From: Candidatus Nitrosopumilus sp.
GTDB lineage: Archaea; Thermoproteota; Nitrososphaeria; Nitrososphaerales; Nitrosopumilaceae
Length of the DNA stretch: 64,000 nt
NCBI GenBank assembly: GCA_028343855.1
Contig: JAOLZN010000002.1
Location: forward strand, 1 to 64,000
Reading direction: 5' to 3'
Below are positions 23,310 through 31,774 of the stretch, piece after piece; the stretch's first letter is position 1; each line of letters opens with the position of its first letter. Below the pieces are notes generated by a model. It saw only the letters and a list, made by a program, of their open reading frames with translations. It did no database searches and was not told the origin of the DNA. Made by a program: the position numbers and the translations under genes.

Positions 23310-23870
23310 ATGGAGAGATATCTGATTCACTTAAAGAATCAAAAACATGTTCCTATAAACTCACGTGAAATACTACATCAAGCTAGAGATCTAATATCTG
23401 GAATGAATGCCCATGTTCGACTTGCTCGAATTGCTACGAACTTCATTGAATTTGATGTAGCTATTGAAACCAACGATGTAGACACACTCGTTGAAAAATT
23501 ATCTCCTATTGGGGATTTAGATAATATTCGTCATGTGGTTGAAGAAGAAATTGAAATAGATCAAGGCATAAAAGATGGAATTTTTTATTTTAATAGTGAA
23601 AGATTTTGGGAATGTCATGAAGCTTTTGAAGGTGTTTGGAAACAATGCTTTGGACGTGAAAAGGAACTAGTTCAAGGAATTATACTGGTGGCTGTTGCAT
23701 TCGCTCATGCTCAAGAAAATGAACTAAGTATTGGTGTTGCAATGTTAACTAGAGCTTTAGAAAAATTAGGAAGTTCTCCATCTATGTATCATTCAATTGA
23801 TGTTGAAAGAATTCGAAATAAATCTGTTGAAATGCAAAAAATTAATGATTTGGTTCTATTTGAGATCTGA
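23310..23870 (+). CDS. DUF309-type protein
   Basis: A 186-residue protein. The C-terminal half has the DUF309 motif: FYFNSERFWECHEAFEGVWKQC (Glu101, His103, Glu104 and Trp110 in a helical pair), then EKELVQGIILVAVAFAHAQENE. The conserved H-E residues look like a metal or active site, but the family has no agreed activity. The N-terminal half (about residues 1-80) looks like a ferredoxin-like alpha/beta domain and is not part of DUF309. Its 3' end overlaps the convergent apgM gene by 29 nt. Confidence 0.8.
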   Translation: MERYLIHLKNQKHVPINSREILHQARDLISGMNAHVRLARIATNFIEFDVAIETNDVDTLVEKLSPIGDLDNIRHVVEEEIEIDQGIKDGIFYFNSERFWECHEAFEGVWKQCFGREKELVQGIILVAVAFAHAQENELSIGVAMLTRALEKLGSSPSMYHSIDVERIRNKSVEMQKINDLVLFEI

Positions 23871-25140
23871 TTAATTCTAAAGATTTTGTAACTACTTCTG
23901 AACCTTGAAGTAATCCTATACTTCCTTTCTTTGCTTGCTCTTCTGTCATTCTTGTTGTACCATCATTTTTAATAAAATCTGCTGAAACTACAACTGGCAC
24001 TGGATCATCACTATGTCCTTTATTGATGCATGGTGTAGAATGATCTGCTGAAATAATTATTGCAACTTTATTTGAATCAATATTATTTACAAGTGTTTTA
24101 AAGAACCGTTGATCAATTTCTTCTATATTTTTCATCTTTCCTATTGCATCTCCATCATGACCAAATTCATCCGGTCCTTTTAGATGAACGTATATTGCAT
24201 TTTGTGTTTCCATTGCCTTTGCAGCAACTTTTGCTTTTTCTTCGTAGTCTGTTAGGCCCCCTGCTTCAAATGCTTTCATTTTAAGAACTTCTGAAATTCC
24301 AAGTTCAACTGGCATATCCACTATACATGAAAATTTCATTTCATGTTTTTCATTAATTGGTGGCACATCTGGATATTTGTTACCTGCATCTCTAAGTAAA
24401 ATACAACTTAATTGTTTTTTATTTTGTTCCTGACGTTTTTTATTTATTGCACTATCTTTCATAATTTTAATAGATTGTTCTGAAAATTCATTTACTAAAT
24501 TTGATGTAAATTTAGCATTTTCAATATCTTCTAAAGGTAAGCATTTTTCGATTTTCAAATAATCCCCTACTGCTTTTGCTACTCCCATACCTCCAATGTT
24601 ACTATATGCAGGATCTGTATTTGTAATTCTTGATGACAATTTTTGATTTGGTGCTCTAATTCTAACTGTAACTCTATGTCCTATAGTTGGAGCAACTACA
24701 ATTTCGGTATTTGGAGTTGAAAATTTTATTTTTTCCTCTAATTCTTTTGCAATTCCGTCTGCATCTTCTTTTTCTATTTGTCTACCTGCCCTTCTGTCTA
24801 TGATCACTTCATCATCATTTAATGTTGAATAATTTCCTCTTAATGCTAAATCTCCATCTCTAAAATCAATTCCAACTCCAATTGCTTCTATAACTCCTCT
24901 ACCTGCATAATCCGCATGCTCAAATTTGTATCCTAACATGTTGAAAACTGCAATATCTGATTCTGGAGCTATTCCTTTTCCAACTGAAATGACTTCGCCG
25001 ATTGAACCGTTTTTAGCAATTTTGTCTAATGTTGGTGTATTTGCAGCCTCCAATGGAGTTTTTCCATCTAAATCTGGATGTGGTAGGTCGCCTACGCCAT
25101 CTAAAAGAACGTAAATCATGTGAATGTTAGAATTATCCAT
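23842..25140 (-). CDS. apgM: 2,3-bisphosphoglycerate-independent phosphoglycerate mutase
   Basis: Archaeal-type iPGM of the alkaline phosphatase superfamily interconverts 3- and 2-phosphoglycerate in gluconeogenesis/glycolysis. Metal-binding landmarks are MIYVLLDGVGDLPHPDL (first Asp), the TPTLDKIAKNG region with the nucleophile-region Thr/Ser, KGPDEFGHDGD (His/Asp) and ISADHSTPC (Asp-His). I use the ATG at 25140 (about 432 residues). The frame stays open 21 codons further upstream to an ATG at 25203, whose extra residues (MIAKILQDLKQRSK start) are not usual for the family, so the longer form is possible but less likely. Divergent from the GalT-like gene. Confidence 0.93.
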   Translation of the reverse strand: MDNSNIHMIYVLLDGVGDLPHPDLDGKTPLEAANTPTLDKIAKNGSIGEVISVGKGIAPESDIAVFNMLGYKFEHADYAGRGVIEAIGVGIDFRDGDLALRGNYSTLNDDEVIIDRRAGRQIEKEDADGIAKELEEKIKFSTPNTEIVVAPTIGHRVTVRIRAPNQKLSSRITNTDPAYSNIGGMGVAKAVGDYLKIEKCLPLEDIENAKFTSNLVNEFSEQSIKIMKDSAINKKRQEQNKKQLSCILLRDAGNKYPDVPPINEKHEMKFSCIVDMPVELGISEVLKMKAFEAGGLTDYEEKAKVAAKAMETQNAIYVHLKGPDEFGHDGDAIGKMKNIEEIDQRFFKTLVNNIDSNKVAIIISADHSTPCINKGHSDDPVPVVVSADFIKNDGTTRMTEEQAKKGSIGLLQGSEVVTKSLELIRSQIEPNH

Positions 25141-25326
25141 TTGATCTCTATTTATCAAAATTTTTGATCTCTGTTTTAAATCTTGCAATATTTTTGCGAT
25201 CATTTTTTTAAAATTTTAATTCTACAGATTTGTTTTAAATCAAAAATAATTTTTATATTTTTTATTAATCTATTTTACAATTAATTTAAGAAAACATTTA
25301 ACATACAATTACTTTCAATTACCATT

Positions 25327-26343
25327 ATGGGTGATATGCGTAAAGATTATGTTTCTGAGCGTTTCATGATTGTTTCTAAAAAAAATGGCAAAGTAATTGA
25401 TTCTAAGAAAAATCCTTTTGCACCTGGAAATGAATCTATGACTAATCCTTCCGTTTTATCTCTTGTTGAAAAAGATGGTATGTTGCAACGTTTACAGGAT
25501 AGTGAAGATGATTTTGTCGAAGGTTGGTCTATTCGTGTTTTTGAAAGTAAGAGTCCTGTTGTTTCTACTGAAACTGAAAATACTTACAGTGATAAACCGT
25601 TTTACAGTGAACCTGCATATGGTTATCATTATGTAATTGTTGCATCCCCTAATTCAAAAGATACGTTTGCAACAATTTTACCTGAACAATGGTCTAATGT
25701 TTTGGTTGTTGTACAAGATAGATTGAGATGGCTTTATACACAAAAAGGTGTAACTTATGTTTCCATTTATGGTGATAGTGGTGAACTTGCTGGAAATACA
25801 AACCCTCATCCTCATCTGAATATTCTTACTCTTTCAACAATTCCTCCAATAATTGATGCTGAAGCTGAAGCATCTCATAAAATTTTGAATGAAAAGGGTG
25901 TTTGTCATATGTGTCAAACTATTAATGAAGAATTAAGTGGACCTAGACAAATTCTTCAAACTGATGGTTTCATCGCTTTTTCCCCGTGGGCTCCGTCCTA
26001 TCCTTATGAATTTTGGATTTCTCCAAAAAAACACACTACAAGTTTTTCAAAAATAACTCAAAAAGAAATTAATGATTTATCTTTGATCTTAAGGGCAACT
26101 TTGGGAGGATTAACAAAAACTGTCAAAAATGTTTCTTACAATTTAGTTTTTCATCTTTCCCCAGAAAAGAAAAATACTCGTCAAATTCATTGGCACATTG
26201 AAATTTACCCAATTACTAAATCATGGTCTGGATTGGAACGTGGATATGGTATTTTCTTAAATGATATTTCTCCTGAAGAGGCTGCTGAAAAACTTGGAGC
26301 TGCCTGTAGGAAAGAATTAGCTAATCTTGTTGGTATTATTTAA
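25327..26343 (+). CDS. Galactose-1-phosphate uridylyltransferase-like protein (HIT superfamily)
   Basis: A 338-residue protein with the fold of GalT, a double-HIT nucleotidyltransferase. The active site reads NTNPHPHLNIL (His-Pro-His); the usual GalT has HPH followed by Gln, and here the position is Leu-Asn. A zinc-type CHMCQ pair sits near residue 195, and the second HIT half ends with HWHIEIYP. The enzyme would transfer a nucleotidyl group to a sugar phosphate, such as UMP to galactose-1-phosphate, but the changed residue leaves the substrate open. It is upstream of a membrane protein and near a sugar-phosphate nucleotidyltransferase, which fits cell-surface sugar metabolism. Confidence 0.8.
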   Translation: MGDMRKDYVSERFMIVSKKNGKVIDSKKNPFAPGNESMTNPSVLSLVEKDGMLQRLQDSEDDFVEGWSIRVFESKSPVVSTETENTYSDKPFYSEPAYGYHYVIVASPNSKDTFATILPEQWSNVLVVVQDRLRWLYTQKGVTYVSIYGDSGELAGNTNPHPHLNILTLSTIPPIIDAEAEASHKILNEKGVCHMCQTINEELSGPRQILQTDGFIAFSPWAPSYPYEFWISPKKHTTSFSKITQKEINDLSLILRATLGGLTKTVKNVSYNLVFHLSPEKKNTRQIHWHIEIYPITKSWSGLERGYGIFLNDISPEEAAEKLGAACRKELANLVGII

Positions 26344-26384
26344 TTTCTGAATGGTTTATTTATCAACTACATTCACTCTAAATT

Positions 26385-26825
26385 ATGGCAATTGAAAAAT
26401 GGCTTGCAATAACTAGTGTTGGTCTTTTTGCAATGTTTGCAGGTGAAATGATTTCTGTTTATTATTTTATGTTAACTGTACCAGAAGATGCAGTTGTTGC
26501 ACAAGGTTTTACACCTGATCCAAAATTAATTCAGTTTGTTTCAATTGGTGTTGCACCTGCTGGAATTTTAGCTGCAGTTGCATATATTATGTCGAGGAAT
26601 TATGGTTCAAAACAAATTGGAGGTTTGATTATTGTTGGAGGAATTATTTTACTTGCAGGTAGTATTGTATCTTATTCTATGGTAGATTCAATTAGAGATA
26701 GTTATGTTACAGCCGCAGTGGAATATCTTCCAATTTTGTTTATAATATTATCTGCACCAGTAATGGGTGTTGGAGCAAGACTAATCTTAAAACGGAAGAA
26801 ACGTCCAACAAAAGAATATTTCTAG
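26385..26825 (+). CDS. Four-TM hypothetical membrane protein
   Basis: A 146-residue protein with four predicted hydrophobic segments at about residues 8-30, 48-68, 78-98 and 110-132, and a basic C-terminus (LKRKKRPTKEYF) that is likely cytoplasmic. Between the first two segments lies an external loop with acidic residues (VPEDAVV). No family recognised. It converges with the GNAT gene, overlapping it by 4 nt. Confidence 0.7.
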   Translation: MAIEKWLAITSVGLFAMFAGEMISVYYFMLTVPEDAVVAQGFTPDPKLIQFVSIGVAPAGILAAVAYIMSRNYGSKQIGGLIIVGGIILLAGSIVSYSMVDSIRDSYVTAAVEYLPILFIILSAPVMGVGARLILKRKKRPTKEYF

Positions 26826-27256
26826 ATGTGATTATATCTTAATTCATTTGAATGATATTTGAAACCTATTTTTTCATAAAATTGTTTAACGTCATCTGAA
26901 CAATCTAAAATTGTTTTATAGCAACTGTGATTTTCAGCAAGTTTTAAAACATATTTGATAATTTTTTCACCTATTTTTTGACCTTGAAACTCTTTATTGA
27001 CCACTACATCTTCTATGTGTCCAACAAATCCTCCTTGATGAATGAATTTGGGCTCAATTAGAAGCGTTGTAGCACCTACAATTTTTTTATCCATTTCTGC
27101 AATAACTATGATGTGATTTGGATTTGATTGAATATTTTTAAAAATCTTTAGTGCTTTATCTTTGTCAATATTAGTTTCTCTTAACGTATCTAATGTATTT
27201 AGAAAACCTCTTTCAAAATCTTCTTCTTTTAATTCTCTTATAATCAATTCATTCAT
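26822..27256 (-). CDS. GNAT-family N-acetyltransferase (Gna1-like)
   Basis: A 144-residue GNAT acetyltransferase. The beta-bulge region GHIEDVVVNKEFQGQKIGEKIIKYVLKLAE contains the acetyl-CoA pyrophosphate loop Q-x-x-K-I-G. The whole layout, including NCYKTILDCSDDVKQFYEKIGFKYHSNELRY-like C-terminus, resembles eukaryotic glucosamine-6-phosphate N-acetyltransferase (Gna1). Next to it, 2 bp away, lies a sugar-phosphate nucleotidyltransferase. This suggests that the two act together to make UDP-GlcNAc-like activated sugars by acetylation and nucleotidyl transfer. The substrate is inferred. Confidence 0.85.
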   Translation of the reverse strand: MNELIIRELKEEDFERGFLNTLDTLRETNIDKDKALKIFKNIQSNPNHIIVIAEMDKKIVGATTLLIEPKFIHQGGFVGHIEDVVVNKEFQGQKIGEKIIKYVLKLAENHSCYKTILDCSDDVKQFYEKIGFKYHSNELRYNHI

Positions 27257-27258
27257 TT

Positions 27259-27960
27259 TTAATTCCTTTTTTGCTTTTTGTCATATTCTTGACATGCTTG
27301 TTTGTATGATTCCTTATTTCCAATATCTGTAAAACCCTTTTTTGTGATGAAACTATTCACTTTCTGTTTTTTCTTCATTGCATTTTTAATTACATCATCC
27401 ATTCCGTATGGCTTATTTTTTGGGATTAAATTAAAAATATCTGAATTCATTACATAGCATCCCATATTTACATTTGCTTTAATTTCTGGTTTTTCGTTCC
27501 AACTAATGACCCTTCCATTTTTTGAAGATTCAATTACACCATATGGTAAATTTGTTTTAAATTCATTTAAGCCCATTGTAACAAATGATTTTTTCATAAC
27601 ATGTTGTTTAATCATACTTCTTAAACTAAAATTAAAAATTGAATCTCCATACATACAAACAAAGTCATCATCGATAAATTCTTCTGCTGTTTTTAGTTGT
27701 CCTGCTGTGGCTAATGGTTTCTTTGAAATTGCATATTCTATTGTCACTCCAAATTTTTTTCCATCTTCAAAATAATCTTCAATTGATTTTCTAAGATAAC
27801 TCACACAAAGAACTATTGATTTTATGCCTCCTTTTTTTGTCCATTGTACTAGATGTTCTAAAATTGGTTTTTCACCTACTGGTAGCATGGGTTTAGGTTT
27901 ACTATTGGTTAATGGTCTTAGTCTTGTTCCTAATCCCCCAGCAAGAATAACTGCTTTCAC
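27259..27960 (-). CDS. Sugar-phosphate nucleotidyltransferase
   Basis: A 233-residue NTP-transferase. The start MKAVILAGGLGTRLRPLT-SKPKPMLPV is the classic GxGxRxxPxT...KP signature. Further motifs are KPILEHLV and the metal-binding YGDSIF (Asp). There is no C-terminal left-handed beta-helix, so it is a minimal catalytic-only enzyme like RmlA, GalU or the bare mannose-1-phosphate guanylyltransferase domain. It is operonic with the GNAT gene downstream (2 bp). Together they fit synthesis of a nucleotide-activated amino sugar, for surface glycans or protein N-glycosylation. The exact substrate is unknown. Confidence 0.88.
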   Translation of the reverse strand: MKAVILAGGLGTRLRPLTNSKPKPMLPVGEKPILEHLVQWTKKGGIKSIVLCVSYLRKSIEDYFEDGKKFGVTIEYAISKKPLATAGQLKTAEEFIDDDFVCMYGDSIFNFSLRSMIKQHVMKKSFVTMGLNEFKTNLPYGVIESSKNGRVISWNEKPEIKANVNMGCYVMNSDIFNLIPKNKPYGMDDVIKNAMKKKQKVNSFITKKGFTDIGNKESYKQACQEYDKKQKRN

Positions 27961-28013
27961 AAATATTATTTCAAATTTGAGTATTTATGTTCAAGGATAA
28001 ATTTATCTTTTTT

Positions 28014-29321
28014 TTAAATAATTTTTAAGATTTTTTTTATTACATCATTTGGGGTTTCTCCAAATACTATGATCATTGGCTCTTTCCCCATATCCCCTTT
28101 ATGATAAATGATGTCTGGTTGTTTTTTAGAATTTTCAATTGCACTTTGAATTCCCCATTCTATACTTGACCCTTCATATTTCACATTTTTTGGCTCTTGA
28201 TTCCTATCATAATCATATGTTGTAAATTGACATTTTTTTATTTTAGAAATTATTTCATCTCTATATTTTATATTAATGGCTGATTGAATTTTTACATATT
28301 TTTTATTGACTGCTAATAATGCTGTTGCAACATGTTTTGATCCCCCATATTCTAAATTCCCTGCAACAATTACTTCTTCTCCCGCTTTAACTATTCTTCC
28401 AGAGATTCCTAATATTTCTTTTATTGATTTTGGTTTTTGTTTGCAATATACAAAATTTGTTTGACATTCTGGAATACTTAGAAAAATATTTTTAATTTTT
28501 GTAAATTCATTTATTGAAATTGATAATTCTTTTTTTATTCTATCTTGTTTATTCATATTTGTTATTGCTATTCCTTTTCCTAATTTTTGTGAATTTTTAA
28601 TTGAATCTAATGTAGTTTTTTTAGCAAATTCTAGTGCATTTTTTGTACTTTTATTTTTAACAATTGCATATAACGTTGCTGCTGAATGAATATTTCCACT
28701 TCCTCGATTCATTTTAGATATTTCCTCACCACTCAAAAAATATTTTCTATTTTTTTCTAAAACAAAGTCTAATATTTTTTTATTTTTTATTTTTACTCCT
28801 GTAATAACCACATTTTTTGCTCCCATTTTTTGAATCATTTTTGCAATTTTTTCAGGCTTATTTTTAAAATTAATTTTACTTTTTGTCAATATTTCTGCCT
28901 CAAATTTATTTGGAGTGATAATTGTGGCAAGAGGTACTATCAATTTTTTAAAATCAATAATTGCTGATTTTTCTATTAACATACCACCTGTGGTTGATTT
29001 AATTACTGGATCCACCACAATTGGAATTTTTAATTTTTTTAAATATTGATAAATCATTTTAATTATTTCTGAATTGTAAACCATTCCAATTTTTATTCCA
29101 TCTATTTTAAAATCTTCAATTATTGTTTTTAATTGATTTTCTAAAATTTTTTTTGATACTGGTTCAACCATTCCAAAATTTGATGTATTTTGTCCGGTGA
29201 TTGCTGTAACCACTGTTAATCCATGCACATTAAATTTTGAAAATGTCTTAATATCACTTTGAATCCCTGCACCAGCTGATGGATCTGAACCTCCTATTGA
29301 TAATAAATTCACATCATTCAC
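28014..29321 (-). CDS. thiDN: Bifunctional HMP(-P) kinase ThiD / thiamine phosphate synthase ThiN
   Basis: An archaeal fusion of two thiamine synthesis enzymes in 435 residues. The N-terminal ThiD domain (about 1-255) has SIGGSDPSAGAGIQSDIK, VVDPVIKSTTGG and the anion-hole region GSGNIHSAA, in which the usual GTGDT motif is changed to GSGNI. It phosphorylates hydroxymethylpyrimidine. The C-terminal ThiN domain (about 265-435), with FGETPNDVIKK at the end, joins HMP-PP to thiazole phosphate and replaces bacterial ThiE. The GSGN change may weaken the kinase. thiC lies about 0.7 kb away on the other strand. Confidence 0.9.
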   Translation of the reverse strand: MNDVNLLSIGGSDPSAGAGIQSDIKTFSKFNVHGLTVVTAITGQNTSNFGMVEPVSKKILENQLKTIIEDFKIDGIKIGMVYNSEIIKMIYQYLKKLKIPIVVDPVIKSTTGGMLIEKSAIIDFKKLIVPLATIITPNKFEAEILTKSKINFKNKPEKIAKMIQKMGAKNVVITGVKIKNKKILDFVLEKNRKYFLSGEEISKMNRGSGNIHSAATLYAIVKNKSTKNALEFAKKTTLDSIKNSQKLGKGIAITNMNKQDRIKKELSISINEFTKIKNIFLSIPECQTNFVYCKQKPKSIKEILGISGRIVKAGEEVIVAGNLEYGGSKHVATALLAVNKKYVKIQSAINIKYRDEIISKIKKCQFTTYDYDRNQEPKNVKYEGSSIEWGIQSAIENSKKQPDIIYHKGDMGKEPMIIVFGETPNDVIKKILKII

Positions 29322-29412
29322 TATCTCTTAGTACTAATCTATTTTTCCCTTACATTCTTTTTTAAATTATTAAAATGATATCTGTTTTATACTTGAATGA
29401 TTTTTTTATTTT

Positions 29413-29604
29413 ATGAGTAAAATTCCTATGGTTGATGATTCAATTCCTGAACAATTACAATGTACAAATTGTTTACTTCCATTGCAATATCAAGAAAAAA
29501 AAGACGGAAAATTTCTCTGGCAGTGTTTTAAATGTGGAAAAAAAATTTTTGTTTCTGAAAATAATGGTGATAATATGGAAGAGACTTGGAGTCCGCCTAG
29601 GTAA
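29413..29604 (+). CDS. Small zinc-ribbon protein (63 aa)
   Basis: A 63-residue protein with two Cys pairs, Cys17-x2-Cys20 and Cys38-x2-Cys41, forming a zinc ribbon: QCTNCLLPLQYQ then QCFKCGKKIFV. The C-terminus is acidic and ends ETWSPPR. It is coupled with the following 74-residue gene through a TAATG overlap. Function unknown; such ribbons often bind RNA polymerase, RNA or other proteins. Confidence 0.7.
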   Translation: MSKIPMVDDSIPEQLQCTNCLLPLQYQEKKDGKFLWQCFKCGKKIFVSENNGDNMEETWSPPR

Positions 29605-29828
29605 TGGGATCCTCTAAAAATAATTATACTCAATCTGAAAATTTTGAATTAAATCATTACAAATCTTTGGTTTCTGCTGAACTTGAATTAATTCAACGAG
29701 TTCTTGAAATTAGACAAAATTTCTCAAATGTTTCTGATTCTGACCGTCTTGTTGAGCCTATTTTGCAAAGAATATCTAAAATAAAATCTGAAAAATTATC
29801 TTTTGAACAAAAATTTAATTTAATTTAA
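29604..29828 (+). CDS. Small helical hypothetical protein (74 aa)
   Basis: A 74-residue, probably all-helical protein without cysteines. The central stretch SLVSAELELIQRVLEIRQNF has the heptad feel of a coiled coil. It begins 1 nt inside the stop of the zinc-ribbon gene (TAATG), so the two are one translational unit and the products may act as partners. No family recognised. Confidence 0.6.
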   Translation: MGSSKNNYTQSENFELNHYKSLVSAELELIQRVLEIRQNFSNVSDSDRLVEPILQRISKIKSEKLSFEQKFNLI

Positions 29829-29831
29829 TAA

Positions 29832-29930
29832 TCATGTTGATGATTGAGTAGCACAATCATTGGAACAAAATTCATCTTTCATACTATAAAATTCTCTACC
29901 ACAATGAATGCATTCTCTAATTGTTTTCAT
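29832..29930 (-). CDS. CxxC microprotein (32 aa)
   Basis: A 32-codon frame starting MKTIRECIHCGREF and ending CSNDCATQSST. Two cysteine pairs (Cys7-x2-Cys10 and Cys22-x3-Cys26) form a likely zinc-binding knuckle of the MYM/TRASH or YHS-like type (C-x2-C ... FCS-x2-C). An in-frame ATG two codons upstream (29936) is an alternative start. It lies in the 225-bp gap before thiC and is too short for ordinary gene finding. TRASH-type modules are known as metal sensors in archaea, but a role here is inferred only. Confidence 0.6.
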   Translation of the reverse strand: MKTIRECIHCGREFYSMKDEFCSNDCATQSST

Positions 29931-30053
29931 GATCATCGTAGTTTTTTAAAAATATAACATTTTATTATTTTATTTTTATACTGCTAATCCTAATTTTTTT
30001 ACTTTTAAATTAATTTCACGATTGTTTAAATCAGGTAAAAACTACATTAAATC

Positions 30054-31382
30054 ATGACTACTCAGATGACTTCTGCTAGACGTGGTATTGCTACTGATGA
30101 AATGAAACAAGTTGCAAAAGATGAAGACGTTTCTCTTGATTGGTTAATACCAAAAATTGCACGTGGATCTATAATTATTCCAAGTAATAATGTCCGACCA
30201 CAAAAGATCCATAATGTGGGAATTGGTAAGGGTATGAAAACTAAAGTTAATGTGAATATTGGAACTTCTACTTTGAATGTAAATTTAGACGAAGAAATTG
30301 AAAAAGCTAAAGTTGCAATAAAATATCATGCTGACACTATAATGGACCTCAGTGATGGTGGTGATGTTAAAAAAATTCGTCAAACTCTGATGGATAATGC
30401 ACCCATCACTTTTGGAACTGTTCCTATTTACGAAGCTTACAACTATGGAGTTGAAGTTCACAAAAATCCTTTGAATTTAACTGAAGATGACTATGTCAAG
30501 GCATTTGAAAATAATGCCAAAGATGGAGTTGATTATACTACTGTTCACTGTGGAATAACAAAGGATATTGCAAAAAGAATTCTTAAAGTTCAACGTTATG
30601 GTGGCGTTGTAAGTAAAGGTGGTACGATTACTGCTGCTTGGATGTTAAAACATGATAAAGAAAATCCATACATTACTCATTATGATTACATGATGGAAAT
30701 TGCCAAAAAATATGATGTTACATTTAGTCTTGGAGATGCATTAAGACCTGGCTCCATTTTAGATTCACATGATGAATTACAAGTGCAAGAAATGATCAAT
30801 ATTTCTCAATTAACAAAACGTGCACATGAAAATGATGTTCAAGTAATGGTTGAAGGTCCAGGGCATGTTCCATTAAATGAAGTTGCTGCAAATGTTAGAT
30901 TAGCTAAATCTCTCATTGGCGATGTTCCTTATTATGTTCTTGGTCCTTTAGTAACTGATGTTGCATCTGGACATGATCATATTGCAAGTGCAATTGGGGC
31001 TGCAGTTTCTGCAAGCGAAGGTGTTGACCTTTTATGTTATCTTACTCCCTCTGAACATTTAGCATTGCCAAATGCTGAAGAAGTTAAAGCTGGTTTAATT
31101 GCATATAGAATTGCTGCTCATGCTGGTGATCTTGTTAAAATGCGCGATAAGGCTATCAAATGGGATATGGAAATGACTGAAGCTAGACGTACACTAGATT
31201 GGGAAAAACAACTTGCTTTATCTATTGATCCAGAAGCAGCTGCAAAAATTCATTCTAGAACTGGACAACATCCTGGAAACAATGTACCTTGCACTATGTG
31301 TGGAGGTGCATGTGTTTACATGATGTTGCCTCAACAAAAAAAATATGATAAAGAAAATGATAATTTACAACAAATTGATTAG
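30054..31382 (+). CDS. thiC: Phosphomethylpyrimidine synthase ThiC
   Basis: ThiC is a non-canonical radical SAM enzyme that rearranges aminoimidazole ribotide to HMP-P, the pyrimidine of thiamine. The 442-residue protein has the cluster motif CTMCGGACVYMM near the C-terminus (Cys-x2-Cys-x4-Cys), and the strongly conserved DLSDGGD, HCGI, GGTITAAWML and EGPGHVPL blocks. Upstream AT-rich DNA (29937-30053) has no TPP-riboswitch motif. A TTTAAAT box sits about 25 bp before the ATG. Its end overlaps the convergent Nudix gene by 18 nt. Confidence 0.97.
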   Translation: MTTQMTSARRGIATDEMKQVAKDEDVSLDWLIPKIARGSIIIPSNNVRPQKIHNVGIGKGMKTKVNVNIGTSTLNVNLDEEIEKAKVAIKYHADTIMDLSDGGDVKKIRQTLMDNAPITFGTVPIYEAYNYGVEVHKNPLNLTEDDYVKAFENNAKDGVDYTTVHCGITKDIAKRILKVQRYGGVVSKGGTITAAWMLKHDKENPYITHYDYMMEIAKKYDVTFSLGDALRPGSILDSHDELQVQEMINISQLTKRAHENDVQVMVEGPGHVPLNEVAANVRLAKSLIGDVPYYVLGPLVTDVASGHDHIASAIGAAVSASEGVDLLCYLTPSEHLALPNAEEVKAGLIAYRIAAHAGDLVKMRDKAIKWDMEMTEARRTLDWEKQLALSIDPEAAAKIHSRTGQHPGNNVPCTMCGGACVYMMLPQQKKYDKENDNLQQID

Positions 31383-31769
31383 TATTTTTTCTAGACTGGG
31401 AACCGTTTCATAATTTTTTAGTTCATCAAAATCAACCCATCTGAAATCTGAATTTTCCCAATTAAGTTTGATCTTTTCTTCTTTGGTTTCAAATAAATAT
31501 GCAAATACTTCCCATTCATGATTTTCATATTGCGGTGATGAAATTTTTATTTTTTCTTTACTTTTAATGAGTATGATTTTATCTTTTTTAATGCCTATTT
31601 CCTCATAAATTTCAATAATTGCTCTATCTGCTGGCTTTTCATTATTTTCAATAATACCGCTAACTCCTGACCATAGACCTTTCATTGATCTTACTTTATC
31701 ACTTCTTTTTAGAATTAAGATTTTATTATTATTTTTAATAAAGGAGGTAACTATTCTTGTTGAACGCAT
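31365..31769 (-). CDS. Nudix hydrolase
   Basis: A 134-residue Nudix protein with the box G38-x5-E44-x7-x-E53-x-x-E56-E57-x-G59. The box Arg (expected at 52) is replaced by Ile, while the metal-binding glutamates are kept. Likely substrates are nucleoside diphosphate derivatives or oxidised nucleotides. It is the last gene of the aroC operon, 5 bp after tyrA, which may be chance. The missing Arg could alter activity. Confidence 0.85.
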   Translation of the reverse strand: MRSTRIVTSFIKNNNKILILKRSDKVRSMKGLWSGVSGIIENNEKPADRAIIEIYEEIGIKKDKIILIKSKEKIKISSPQYENHEWEVFAYLFETKEEKIKLNWENSDFRWVDFDELKNYETVPSLEKILINLL

Positions 31770-31774
31770 TCTAT

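Noticed and set aside
28014..29321. Two separate genes thiD and thiN
   Set aside because: There is a single uninterrupted frame and no internal start with promoter; the ThiD-ThiN fusion is known in archaea.
29937..30053. TPP riboswitch upstream of thiC
   Set aside because: The conserved CUGAGA and ACCUGA-type motifs and P1-P5 helices are absent; the stretch is just AT-rich promoter-like DNA.
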